From Bacteroidia bacterium (GTDB lineage: Bacteria > Bacteroidota > Bacteroidia > Bacteroidales > Marinilabiliaceae), in NCBI GenBank assembly GCA_030526155.1, contig JAUNDI010000012.1:1-53967 (forward strand): a stretch of 53,967 nucleotides of DNA. Direction: 5' to 3'. The notes under the pieces were generated by a model, which did not search any database, had not been told where the DNA came from, and saw only the letters and a program-made list of their open reading frames with translations. Position numbers and translations under genes: made by a program. Positions 1-9,817 of this stretch are shown here, in pieces (positions within the stretch are counted from its first letter, which is position 1; every line of letters starts with the position of its first letter).

Positions 1-41
1 GTTAAATATTATACTCAATTTATTCCATTTCCTTGCGGGTG

Positions 42-63
42 GAGCCTTTTCATGAAAAGGCTC
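42..63. repeat. 22-bp perfect palindrome, copy 1 of a 28-bp dispersed repeat
   Basis: GAGCCTTTTCA is followed directly by its reverse complement, giving a perfect 22-bp palindrome. The wider 28 bp (41-68, ending in CTACAG) recurs in inverted orientation at 35025-35052. No T-run follows it on the plus strand, so it is not a standard terminator. It may mark the 3' end of a gene left of the window. Confidence 0.8.
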
Positions 64-136
64 TACAGTATGTTGACTGTTATTTGTGATTACTCCTTGC
101 ATTCTGTCCCCAAATCTTGCATTTCGTCACATTTTT

Positions 137-167
137 CTTGCAAAGGCTCTTTCTGTTACTACTTTTG
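137..167 (+). promoter_or_regulatory. Promoter of the giant surface protein gene
   Basis: The -7 element TACTTTTG (160-167) fits TAnnTTTG, and a CTTG at 137-140 lies 19 bp upstream as a -33 element. Transcription would begin near 173. That is downstream of the open frame's first possible start (TTG at 117) and just upstream of ATG 192, so the promoter decides the start. Confidence 0.6.
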
Positions 168-191
168 CAGCATATTTATATAACCACAATT

Positions 192-3100
192 ATGTGTCTA
201 TATTCTATGTTTCATTCATTTCGAGGATTGATCCTCTTTTGTTTTTTGATGATAGCTTATACCACTCATGTAAGTGCTATTTCTTATACTAGTGGATTGT
301 CTATCACGAGTAGTTGCGTTCTTTCTGAAGATCTTATTGTGACTGGTGACTTAGTTATTGAACGAGAGGCTTGCCTTGTCTTTAATGCTGACGCTACTAT
401 TCATGTTTATGGTAATGTTATTAATCGCGGAACTATTAAAACATCTGATGGCGCATTAATCGCTATTTCTGTTATTGGTGACTTCTGTAATAGAGGCGTG
501 GTTGTTACCAACGATCTCTTTGTCTCGGGTATACTTGATATATCTGCCGGCTCCTTTTCCGTACCTATACTGAAGTTTGGTATTAGTGATGGTAGTGGAA
601 TAGGCAAGTTTAAACAATCTGGAGGTGATGTATCTGTTTTTTCTGTTGAGGCGATAGAGAATACGACGGCGTATATTGATGGCGGCTCTATATCTATATC
701 GTCTTCTAATAATGAAAACTTTACAAATAGTATATCTCTTAATGCTAGTGCTAATCTTTCGTTTCGTGGCGGTCAGTTCCTTATAACAGACTGTGACTCG
801 GTATGTATTAATGCAGATTTCCTTTATAGTCTTAAGTTGAATAATTCTTATGTATCTTCTCTTAATGACAATCTATATATTGGCTCCATTATGCTAGAGA
901 ATAATAGTACTCTATTATTAGCGGGTGATATAGATATTCATGGTAGTATATACGTCGACAACTCCTCTTCCTTCCTTTCTGTTAAGCCTGCCTTCAGGAC
1001 TACCTTTTCTGGTGATTTAGATGTATTTTATAGGGTCTATGGCAAATCTGCTTTTCATAATGTAGATATAAAAAAGACTAAAGGGGCAACTCTTACTATT
1101 GATGATGAATCTTCTCTAGATTTTACAGGTTCTTTTAGTGCTGATGAGGGGGTGGTAGTAGGTGATGTAAAGTTTTGTGGTAATACAAAGCAGAATATAT
1201 CAGTTATTGATGCAGATTTAAAGGGGCTCAATTTAAGACTTAAGTCAAAGAATGGTGTGCTTAGTTTGAAATCAGATTTACATATAAAGAGCTTATCGTT
1301 TGAAGAGGAGAGGAGTTATATTAATCCTGAGAGATTTGTGTTATCTGTTGATGATGATATTATATTCAATAAGTCAAATTTTTATTCCCCCTTTTATTCG
1401 GGTATCCAAGTGAATGCTTATGAGCCAGCCCCCTCAGTTCGTGTGCCAATCAGAAAGGGGTTTATGGTCCCGTTTCTATATAATAAGAAGCCATATCACA
1501 TTTATATAGATTATGACGTAGAGGGCGTAACGTGTAATATCTCTTTTGTTCCGCATATTCATAGGACTTTTTTGGCAGAGTATGAGACTAAGAATAAATG
1601 GTACTATTGGAGGATATCTACGGATAGTGATGTAGGAATAACACCAAACCAACAAACATACACTTGTAAGTCTGATGCTATGATAAGCGGTGACGAGGCT
1701 TTGGTATATACTGATGACGATTGGATAGCGTCGGGAGAAGTTGTTGATGGAAGTTGTACTTATAAGGGTATAACTCAGGGCGATTTCTATTTTGGGAAGA
1801 ATCCAATGCTTTCGCCGAAAACGTATGTTACTACTCAATCTGGAAGCTATGAGAACCAATTATGGGCAATAGAGGGGGAGGAAGACGGAGAGAAATACGA
1901 CTATAATAGTTTCGCTTATGGTGATAAGTTAGTTATTCGTCCTGGTTATACTATTAATACAGTAAAGAACAAGAAAGGTCCGTATTTCTCAAATATAAAA
2001 TACTCTACTATTGATATTCAAAGGAGTGGTGATAAGGTGGGTAAATTGTTGATTAACTATTTTGATACTAGTATTGCGGATATAGATGCAGCTAGGCGTC
2101 AGTTTACAGGGAATGGCGTTATTGAGTATCACACGTCTTACTTGATGGGTAATGTTAATACAAATGCGTTCAAGAATGCTGATTTTTCTTCTTTTATGAG
2201 TAATCCCGACAGCTATTTTATCTTCCATAATGAGAAGCCGGAGAAACTACTTAATGAAGACATAATGGTGTTCAGCACTTTCCTCTCTATACGTCACCTA
2301 TGTAATACTACCTTTAAGGGCGGTTATATGCAGGTGAGTGGTATAGAGAAGGATTTGTTTATGGGGGATGTCGATATTCAGACTGATATGGAGTTCTTTG
2401 GTGACGATATAGAATTTGCCAAAGATGTGATAGTAGCTAAGGGTTCTACTTTAGTCTTTTCTGATAGTGGACATTATACTATTAAAGGGAATTTAGTGAA
2501 TAATGGTACTATAATAGTAAAGGATGGTGCAATATTAGATTTTCAGGGGGATGTCCAGAATAATGGTAAGATGGAGTTAGAAAGCGTCTGCTTTTCTGGA
2601 GATAAGGATACTTTTGTGAGAGGGGCACAAATCAAATATGGGAAGATAGTTGTTGATAAATCGCCTAAGAGCAGTGTTACGCTCGTGTCTACAGTGTCAA
2701 GTTTAAACCTAGATATTTTGCGAGGTGAGATACATTTGCCCAAATCACAGTACAATACTATAGATATCTCCTTGGTCAATGGTAGAATCTATCCTAAGGG
2801 GGTATTGCATCTATCTAACAAAAAGACAGTTTTCAACAAATCTATTATATGTCTAGGTGAAATAAGTGTTGATAATAGTGCCTCTGTGTCATTGGGAGAT
2901 AATACGCTTTTTTATCAAGGAGAGTATAGTACTATTAATATTAATGACGAGGCAAGTATATCTGCTAAATCTCTTGAAGCCTATACTATGGAGGGTGCTA
3001 CTCCAGAGATAACATTAAGAGATAGAGGAGTGTTGAATATCTCTTCTAATTTTAATCTTAAAGGCGGTACGCTGTCAATGGATGTCAAGTCTAAGATTAT

Positions 3101-6100
3101 TATCCATGAGGATGGTGAGATTGTATATAACGCAAAGACAATATGTAATGCCCCAAATTCTGCTATATATATAAGTTCGGGGAATAGAGTATTTGTGACA
3201 ACAGGTACGCCCATGCCTAATCTAGTGGTTAGTAATAACTCTGAGGCTGTAGCACGAACTTCTTCTATGAAGATTCTTGGAGATTTATTAGTAGAAGAGG
3301 GGGCTACTTTAGATATGACAGATGCTAATTATGATCTGTCTGTAGGAGGTAATGTAAATATTTTAGGAGACTATATCCATAATCAGAATAGTACTATATT
3401 TAATGGGGAATTACCACAGCAGGTTAATATTGAGAGTGGGGTAATTGGTAATTTATTTTCCGAAGCATATCTAGTGAATGTAAATTGTGGACTTACAGTA
3501 TTAGGTAACACATATATAAAGTCAGGTTCGCTTAATCTTTCACGGGATATTGAGTTATTAGGAGAAAGTGTAAGAGTAGATGCGGGAGGTCACCTTTGTG
3601 GAGAGGGCAATTTGATATTATGTGCCGATGATAGTCAGACTCTTTTCATGGAGGGTATTGTTGATAATATGGTAATCAATAATACTCAAGGCGTCGTGTC
3701 AACAGCATTACAAAGAGAGCCTATTAAAGTCGGGCGAAGATTAGTATTGCAGAGGGGAGTATTAGATATTGGTTCTAATATTTTGGAGTTGATGCCTAAG
3801 TCTATCATTGATGGGGATGATTTCTCAAAGACATGTTATATACGTGCGAGTTCTGAAGGTACTATAGCCGGGGTGAAGGTAGATTTGGATGCAGAGGAGA
3901 GTCGGTCTGTTTTTCTACCAATAGGGACAGTATCAGACTATATTCCTGTATTATTGACAGATATTACATCTAGTACAACGGGGGCTATTATTATAGCGCC
4001 TTACAATTCTGTGCAGCATGTTAACATATTACCAGAATGTTGGTTAATTAAATCCGAGAGTACTAATCTTATTAGTGGAGGTGTTACCCTTTATTCATAT
4101 GGAGAGAAGGGAGAGGTGTCAAAGCTATTATGTTGTCATTTTGATAGTACAACAAGTAGCACATTTGATAGTGTAAATTGGCGAGAGGGTGTTTATAGTA
4201 CTCAGATTGATATTTGTGAATTTCAGCAAGAGTCGGCTATAGATGGTATGTATGCATTTGCCACTCAAGATATACCATATTATAAGGTTGTTTCTAAACA
4301 TGCAATTGCATCGATGAAGAGCTTTACGACAGACGATTGGCATATTATGGATAGTAATGGTAATATGGTATCTGAGTTTCCTAGTGATGAAGCTCTTTTC
4401 TCTTTAGAGGTGAACCATGACGTAGCCTTTGCCTCTGATTTTGATGATGCAGATAAAATATCGTTCATATCTTCCTATATAAAGAGGGGTGTTACGCTTA
4501 ATCTCAATAGAGTGCCACATCTCAATTTAGGATACCTATCAGGACAGGGTACTATAAAAATGGAGTCGGCAGAAGCAGAACCCATAGGAGTCTTTGACGA
4601 CTTCTCCTCCTCGCAAGGTGGAGTATTTGAGTATTCCGGCAGTGACGATTATGAAATTATGAGACAGATACGTAGTTTCAATAACGTTGTAATATCTGGT
4701 TCAGGTACTAAGACGATAGCAAATGGAGAGAGATATTTAAATGGATATCTAAAGCTGACCTCTAAGGGGCTTCCTATGGTGCTCATAGAGTGCTCCCCGA
4801 GTGCTGACGATTGTCGGGTTCATCTTAATGGCGACCTAATAATTGATGACCAAGCAACAGCAGAGCTATTATCAGTCTCCATGGAGGGAGATGTTTGTCA
4901 GCATATCACTAGTAGTAGTAATGCGCCAATATCCATCTCATCCCTTATGGTAAATAATAGACAAGGCGTGGAGGTAGATTCGGAACTATTGGTAGACCAT
5001 CTATATTTGACAGACGGCATATTAGATATGGGAGGTGGGGTATTAACAGTTTCAGAAGATGTGACTTGTGAGGATAGTAGGTTATCCTATGTGGTCGGAA
5101 AGATGCGTAGATACCTTCAGGCAGGCGAAGAGACTACCTATAATATTGGAGATAAAGAGCATACAGGCACGATGTACATACAGAGTGAGAAGGATGGTTT
5201 GTGGCAGGCGGAGTATCATCATAGACCATATAGAGATGTGGATAATATTACTAGGTATGCCATTTCGCATTCATATTGGGAGGTATTATCGTTATCAGCG
5301 CCGGCAGACAAAGGAAGAGTAAGGCTTACATATGATAATCTTAGTGGAGGTATTTCGTCGCACTCGAAGATTATGATGCTAGAGAATGGCGCAGAAGGTA
5401 GATATTGGAGTCCGGTTTCGACTACCAACCCTACTGGATATAAAGGAGAGGGTTCATTATTATCATCCTATATCACTGGAGTAGATGTTACAGATGGGGA
5501 GTCGCCCCTTGTCTATTCCTTAGGAGAGGCCTCCATAGACAATTACTATATCTGGACAGGAGCTGAGGATGAGGAGTGGGCAAATGGAAATAATTGGCAA
5601 GGAGGTATCGTTCCCACGAGTACATCAGAGGTATATATAAAGGAGAGTCCAAATAATCCTATGGTAACTGAAAAGGGAGCTACTGCAGCCAATATAACAA
5701 TAGCTGAGAATGCAACACTCTCGTTATTGGGGAAGAATGCAAGTATTAATGTATTAGGTAGTATATATAATTATGGCGATCTTGACCTATATTACCTATA
5801 TTCGACTATTCCACAGTTAGAGTACAGAGGAGTAATATTTGATAATGATGGAAGGAATAAACCAAATATATATCGCTCCTTTATGCGAGGTAGGACCTAC
5901 TATATAGGTAGTGCTACGAGAGAGGGTAGTTTTTCTAATCTTTTATCACTTAATAGTGCTGGAGGAGATATTTTACATCAGTACGATACAGAGAAGCGTA
6001 GTTTTCTATCTGTAGATAGATTATATGGAGAGAGTATTGCACAGCAGGCGGGAAGCATAGTTCTTAATTATAAGCAACATACCTCTAATGGTAGGAATGA

Positions 6101-7196
6101 TAATTATGTGATACAACAAGGGGCACCAGTTAGGGGGACACTGCAGACAACCGCATCATTGAGAAGAGGTTGGCATTGGCTAGCCAACCCGTACCCATTT
6201 AGTGTGAATATAAAAGGTTTTGTGGAGATACTTAGAGGGTGTGCAGCACCTACAATATATGTACGTGGGTACAGAAGAGAAGGAGATAGTGAGGGGTACC
6301 TATTTTATACCTACAATCTTTCAGAAGGAGTCTCTGCTGCAGGAAATGAAGAGGAGAAGATAGACGCCTTAGCCCCATTTGAAGCATTTGCTGTTTTTGT
6401 AGAGGAGGATGGGACAGTATTAGCATTAAATCCACTTAAGAGAGCAGAGGGGGTATCTTCGTTGAAGTCGTCCTCTTTAGCCCCAGAGCAGAGTAATATA
6501 TTGAGATTGACCATTGGCAGTGGATTTCATAAAGACGAGTTGGTATTGGTATTCAAGAAAGGAGGCAGTGTGAAGAAGCAGTTAGCCGATTCTTATAAAT
6601 ATGCATCACAACCACGTGCGTCGTATCAGATATATACTACGAAAGATGGTGCTAGATGTGCTATAGCAATAATGCCACAAATAGAGAGATATACAAATCA
6701 GGATATTCCGATAACGGTATCTCCTTCGCAAGGAGATATGACAATGCCTATAATATCAGTATCCAATATCAGTGAGTTTGCCACTGGTTATGATGTACTA
6801 CTATTAGACCGATATACAGGTAATACTATCAATATGCGGACAAGTCCATATTATGATATACCAGATGTAGATAAGCTATATGAAAACCGTTTCGCTATTA
6901 GGATAGAGAAGATAGAAGAGGATAGAGAGGAGGATAAAGCGACATCTATTGAGAAGGTAGATGACGATGGGGAGGTGACAATATTATCAGAAGGGATGAA
7001 TATACAAGTAACCTCGAGGGGTGATAATCTATTAGATATTATGGTATATGATGTGACAGGTAGGGTAGTACGGAGAGTGAAGAGATATGGAGAGGCGACA
7101 TTAAAGATGCCACAAGAGGGCATATTTATAGTGAGAGTCGCCTGTGCTGGAGAGCAGACGCACAAGAAAGTGAGGGTATGGAGAAATAGCATATAA
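192..7196 (+). CDS. Giant surface protein with T9SS type A C-terminal sorting domain
   Basis: This is a 2334-residue exported protein. The signal peptide covers about residues 1-29 (hydrophobic run then THVSA). The body is mostly short beta-rich units alternating hydrophobic strands with G-D/N turns, reading like a long beta-helix or beta-solenoid (for example ILGDLLVEEGATLDM). A WTG...W...NW..G..P motif, common in Bacteroidota surface proteins, lies near residue 1790. The last 75 residues (DIMVYDVTGRVVRR ... GIFIVRVA ... KKVRVW) match the T9SS type A sorting domain, so the protein should cross the outer membrane by the type IX system and be anchored or released. ATG 192 is chosen because the frame upstream opens with TTG inside the promoter; ATG 207 is an alternative. 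Adhesin or surface-layer role is inference. Codon use drifts from T-ending codons at the 5' end to ATA, AGA, AGG and GTA at the 3' end. Confidence 0.85.
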   Translation: MCLYSMFHSFRGLILFCFLMIAYTTHVSAISYTSGLSITSSCVLSEDLIVTGDLVIEREACLVFNADATIHVYGNVINRGTIKTSDGALIAISVIGDFCNRGVVVTNDLFVSGILDISAGSFSVPILKFGISDGSGIGKFKQSGGDVSVFSVEAIENTTAYIDGGSISISSSNNENFTNSISLNASANLSFRGGQFLITDCDSVCINADFLYSLKLNNSYVSSLNDNLYIGSIMLENNSTLLLAGDIDIHGSIYVDNSSSFLSVKPAFRTTFSGDLDVFYRVYGKSAFHNVDIKKTKGATLTIDDESSLDFTGSFSADEGVVVGDVKFCGNTKQNISVIDADLKGLNLRLKSKNGVLSLKSDLHIKSLSFEEERSYINPERFVLSVDDDIIFNKSNFYSPFYSGIQVNAYEPAPSVRVPIRKGFMVPFLYNKKPYHIYIDYDVEGVTCNISFVPHIHRTFLAEYETKNKWYYWRISTDSDVGITPNQQTYTCKSDAMISGDEALVYTDDDWIASGEVVDGSCTYKGITQGDFYFGKNPMLSPKTYVTTQSGSYENQLWAIEGEEDGEKYDYNSFAYGDKLVIRPGYTINTVKNKKGPYFSNIKYSTIDIQRSGDKVGKLLINYFDTSIADIDAARRQFTGNGVIEYHTSYLMGNVNTNAFKNADFSSFMSNPDSYFIFHNEKPEKLLNEDIMVFSTFLSIRHLCNTTFKGGYMQVSGIEKDLFMGDVDIQTDMEFFGDDIEFAKDVIVAKGSTLVFSDSGHYTIKGNLVNNGTIIVKDGAILDFQGDVQNNGKMELESVCFSGDKDTFVRGAQIKYGKIVVDKSPKSSVTLVSTVSSLNLDILRGEIHLPKSQYNTIDISLVNGRIYPKGVLHLSNKKTVFNKSIICLGEISVDNSASVSLGDNTLFYQGEYSTININDEASISAKSLEAYTMEGATPEITLRDRGVLNISSNFNLKGGTLSMDVKSKIIIHEDGEIVYNAKTICNAPNSAIYISSGNRVFVTTGTPMPNLVVSNNSEAVARTSSMKILGDLLVEEGATLDMTDANYDLSVGGNVNILGDYIHNQNSTIFNGELPQQVNIESGVIGNLFSEAYLVNVNCGLTVLGNTYIKSGSLNLSRDIELLGESVRVDAGGHLCGEGNLILCADDSQTLFMEGIVDNMVINNTQGVVSTALQREPIKVGRRLVLQRGVLDIGSNILELMPKSIIDGDDFSKTCYIRASSEGTIAGVKVDLDAEESRSVFLPIGTVSDYIPVLLTDITSSTTGAIIIAPYNSVQHVNILPECWLIKSESTNLISGGVTLYSYGEKGEVSKLLCCHFDSTTSSTFDSVNWREGVYSTQIDICEFQQESAIDGMYAFATQDIPYYKVVSKHAIASMKSFTTDDWHIMDSNGNMVSEFPSDEALFSLEVNHDVAFASDFDDADKISFISSYIKRGVTLNLNRVPHLNLGYLSGQGTIKMESAEAEPIGVFDDFSSSQGGVFEYSGSDDYEIMRQIRSFNNVVISGSGTKTIANGERYLNGYLKLTSKGLPMVLIECSPSADDCRVHLNGDLIIDDQATAELLSVSMEGDVCQHITSSSNAPISISSLMVNNRQGVEVDSELLVDHLYLTDGILDMGGGVLTVSEDVTCEDSRLSYVVGKMRRYLQAGEETTYNIGDKEHTGTMYIQSEKDGLWQAEYHHRPYRDVDNITRYAISHSYWEVLSLSAPADKGRVRLTYDNLSGGISSHSKIMMLENGAEGRYWSPVSTTNPTGYKGEGSLLSSYITGVDVTDGESPLVYSLGEASIDNYYIWTGAEDEEWANGNNWQGGIVPTSTSEVYIKESPNNPMVTEKGATAANITIAENATLSLLGKNASINVLGSIYNYGDLDLYYLYSTIPQLEYRGVIFDNDGRNKPNIYRSFMRGRTYYIGSATREGSFSNLLSLNSAGGDILHQYDTEKRSFLSVDRLYGESIAQQAGSIVLNYKQHTSNGRNDNYVIQQGAPVRGTLQTTASLRRGWHWLANPYPFSVNIKGFVEILRGCAAPTIYVRGYRREGDSEGYLFYTYNLSEGVSAAGNEEEKIDALAPFEAFAVFVEEDGTVLALNPLKRAEGVSSLKSSSLAPEQSNILRLTIGSGFHKDELVLVFKKGGSVKKQLADSYKYASQPRASYQIYTTKDGARCAIAIMPQIERYTNQDIPITVSPSQGDMTMPIISVSNISEFATGYDVLLLDRYTGNTINMRTSPYYDIPDVDKLYENRFAIRIEKIEEDREEDKATSIEKVDDDGEVTILSEGMNIQVTSRGDNLLDIMVYDVTGRVVRRVKRYGEATLKMPQEGIFIVRVACAGEQTHKKVRVWRNSI

Positions 7197-7212
7197 GATA
7201 TAGGATGCATAC

Positions 7213-7342
7213 AGGGAGCACCCTTGTTCATCGCAAAAAAGTTATTATGTGTACCCAATGAGCACCCTTCTTGCTCGCAGTTTTTGTAGTTATTCTTGTT
7301 GTTCGAGTTATTCTAGATTGTGCTATACGGAGGGGTGGGGAG
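7213..7342 (+). repeat. Dispersed 3'-flanking repeat, copy 1
   Basis: CCCTTGTTCATCGCA (7221-7235) is followed by a second half (CCCTTCTTGCTCGCAG, 7265-7280), then TTTTTGTAG and three 9-bp tandem units TTATTCTTG, TTGTTCGAG, TTATTCTAG (7290-7316), then a G-rich tail. It begins 17 bp after the stop codon of the giant gene, on that gene's sense strand. The same order of blocks occurs at 31962-32080 (minus) and 53903-53967 (plus). Confidence 0.75.
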
Positions 7343-7343
7343 A

Positions 7344-9806
7344 CTAATATGGATCTACATCCACTACTACAGAAGTACCCTTGAAAGAGTGGTCGCCCAA
7401 GATTTGATTTATCTTATCCATAAGGAGCTCCTTCACTTTAGCAGGGTTGGCTGTCTTCTCCATTTTTAGGATTATACGTTGGAGATAGAGATTTTGCATA
7501 CGAGCTATTGTTGGAGGTTGAGGACCCAGTATGCGGCGGCCGAATATCTGTGTTAGTTCATTAGCTATGATAGTAGCACCACGGAGAGCCTCTAGCTCGT
7601 CTATATGTTTTATGGTAATATGTATTAGTCGGACAAAAGGAGGGTAGCCATAACGCTTACGCTCGTCCATTTCGCGTTCGGCATTTGCCTTATAATTATT
7701 ATTCACCGAGTTGGTGACGACATGAGAATCTATTTGTTTGGTTTGGAGGAGGACGTGACCACGAGTACCTCTACGACCAGCGCGACCCGCTACTTGGGAT
7801 ACCATAGCGAAAGCACGTTCGTATGCACGGAAATCAGGAATATTGAGCATATTATCCACGTTAAGGATACCCACAGTAGATACGCGGTCGAAATCGAGAC
7901 CCTTGCTAATCATCTGAGTTCCGATTAAGATGTCATATTTATACTGCTCAAAATCCGATATTATCTGTTCAAACGCCTTACGTGTGCGAGCTGTATCGAG
8001 GTCCATACGCACTACGCGTGCCTCTGGGAAGAGACTCTGTACCTCCTCTTCGATTTTCTCCGTGCCATAGCCTTGGAGCTCTATTGATGCTGTGCCACAA
8101 GCAGGACATACAAGAGGCAATACAGCCCTTGCTCCGCAATAGTGACATACCAGTTCGCCTGTATTCTTGTGATATGTCATAGAGACATCGCAGTTGATAC
8201 ACTTTGCAGTCCACGCGCACTGATGGCACTCAACGTATGGTGCGAACCCGCGACGATTTTGGAAGAGTATGACCTGCTCCTTATTGTTCAGAGCCTTAAT
8301 GATACGATCTCGAAGAGAGAATGAGAAAAGACCTGATACCTCCTTATGCTTACGAGCGGCAGACATATCTACCGTCTCGATATGCGGCAAAGCGACATCT
8401 GCATAGCGAGTAGTAAGTTCCACGTAACCATACCTACCAGATATAGCATTATTATAGCTCTCTAGGGATGGTGTAGCACTACCAAGAAGGACATTAGCAT
8501 TATGGAAGCTAGACATTAGCACCGCCATGTCGCGTGCATTATATCTAGGGGCAGGGTCATATTGCTTGAAAGACGACTCATGCTCCTCGTCCACTATTAT
8601 TAGTCCAAGATTTGAGAATGGGAGGAGAACCGCTGAGCGAACACCTAGTATAAGACCATAAGGGTGGTCGGACAGAAGATTATTCCAAAGTTCTACGCGT
8701 TGAGCATCATTAAATTTAGAGTGATATATGCCAAGGGTATCACCGAAATGCTTTTGGAGACGCGAAGTAATCTGAGTAGTGAGAGCAATTTCAGGGAGGA
8801 GATATAGAACCTGCTTACCCTGTTGGAGTGTCTCATGTATTAGGTGGATATACAATTCAGTCTTACCAGAACTAGTCACACCATTTAGGAGAACGATATG
8901 CTTATTCTCCTCGGAGAAGCAATGCTTTATTTCGGATAGAGCCTTAGCTTGAGCCTCTGATAGGTCGTGCGGAGGGATAAGATCTGATAATCTATTATTG
9001 AGACGACTTACCTCCTGCTTTTCGCATACGAGGATACCCTTCTTAACTAGCTCATTGAGAACGGCGGTAGTAACATCACGTTTCGCTAACTCCTCGCGGC
9101 GAACAGCCTTACCGAGGGATATCTGACCTAGACCGCCACCCAGCTGAATAAATAACATAAGAGCCTCCTGCTGTTTAGGGGCTCGAGATAGAGCATCCAT
9201 CTTAGCGAGAAACTCATCCTCGTTTTCGCGGCATATGTTTGATAGTTTGTATGCCGACTCCGTTTTAGGCTTGTAAGCATCCTTAAGTTGTTCCGATATA
9301 TAGAGAGCCTCCATGTCCATCAGCTTTTTCAGTTGAGGGATTGGGTTAGCCCCACCTATATGGCTTGTGAGGTCGCTTATGGTACAATTATTATTCTGTT
9401 CGATGAAATTAAGGATCATCTCCTGGCGAGGAGAGAGAGGAGATGTAGCTTCGAACATATGGTTGTATGTCAGATGCGTCTCACTTTCTAGCTTTAGCCC
9501 CGATGGCATAGCCGCCTTATAGACCTCGCCCAAAGAACAGACATAATAATCCGCTATCCACTGCCACAATTGCAGTTGGCGTTCGGTAATAATAGGAGTA
9601 GAGTCTATGATAGCGTCAATATCCTTAGCCTTATAACCCATAGGCTCCGGTACGTTGAGTTCGTGCACGATAGCCGAGTAGCTCTTTTTGCGACCGAATT
9701 GGACTACAACGCGAGAACCCACAGAAATGGAACTCTCCATCTCTGTGGGTACGTTATAGGTAAATAGTTTCGCTATGGGAACTGGAAGGATGACGTTGAT
9801 AAACAT
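7344..9806 (-). CDS. priA: Primosomal protein N' (PriA helicase)
   Basis: PriA is the 3'-to-5' DNA helicase that recognises stalled forks and reloads the replisome. The 820-residue protein has the N-terminal DNA-binding domain, Walker A GVTSSGKT (residues 309-316), a DEEH box (406-409), the LGSATPS motif (441-447), and eight cysteines (527, 530, 536, 539, 554, 557, 567, 570) in the CxxC pairs that bind two zinc ions. The later helicase motifs follow (TQMISKGLDF, QVAGRAGR). Length is normal for the family. It is the last gene of lon-rsfS-ftsH-priA and starts 11 bp after ftsH ends. No clear T-run terminator follows on its strand. Confidence 0.96.
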   Translation of the reverse strand: MFINVILPVPIAKLFTYNVPTEMESSISVGSRVVVQFGRKKSYSAIVHELNVPEPMGYKAKDIDAIIDSTPIITERQLQLWQWIADYYVCSLGEVYKAAMPSGLKLESETHLTYNHMFEATSPLSPRQEMILNFIEQNNNCTISDLTSHIGGANPIPQLKKLMDMEALYISEQLKDAYKPKTESAYKLSNICRENEDEFLAKMDALSRAPKQQEALMLFIQLGGGLGQISLGKAVRREELAKRDVTTAVLNELVKKGILVCEKQEVSRLNNRLSDLIPPHDLSEAQAKALSEIKHCFSEENKHIVLLNGVTSSGKTELYIHLIHETLQQGKQVLYLLPEIALTTQITSRLQKHFGDTLGIYHSKFNDAQRVELWNNLLSDHPYGLILGVRSAVLLPFSNLGLIIVDEEHESSFKQYDPAPRYNARDMAVLMSSFHNANVLLGSATPSLESYNNAISGRYGYVELTTRYADVALPHIETVDMSAARKHKEVSGLFSFSLRDRIIKALNNKEQVILFQNRRGFAPYVECHQCAWTAKCINCDVSMTYHKNTGELVCHYCGARAVLPLVCPACGTASIELQGYGTEKIEEEVQSLFPEARVVRMDLDTARTRKAFEQIISDFEQYKYDILIGTQMISKGLDFDRVSTVGILNVDNMLNIPDFRAYERAFAMVSQVAGRAGRRGTRGHVLLQTKQIDSHVVTNSVNNNYKANAEREMDERKRYGYPPFVRLIHITIKHIDELEALRGATIIANELTQIFGRRILGPQPPTIARMQNLYLQRIILKMEKTANPAKVKELLMDKINQILGDHSFKGTSVVVDVDPY

Positions 9807-9817
9807 ACGCCTATTTG

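Noticed and set aside
117..191. N-terminal extension of the giant surface protein
   Set aside because: It begins with TTG, overlaps the promoter and would place the signal peptide internally.
7213..7342. CRISPR array or integron attC site
   Set aside because: The units are 9 bp with no spacers, and no cas or integrase gene is present; the imperfect blocks lack the attC core pairs.
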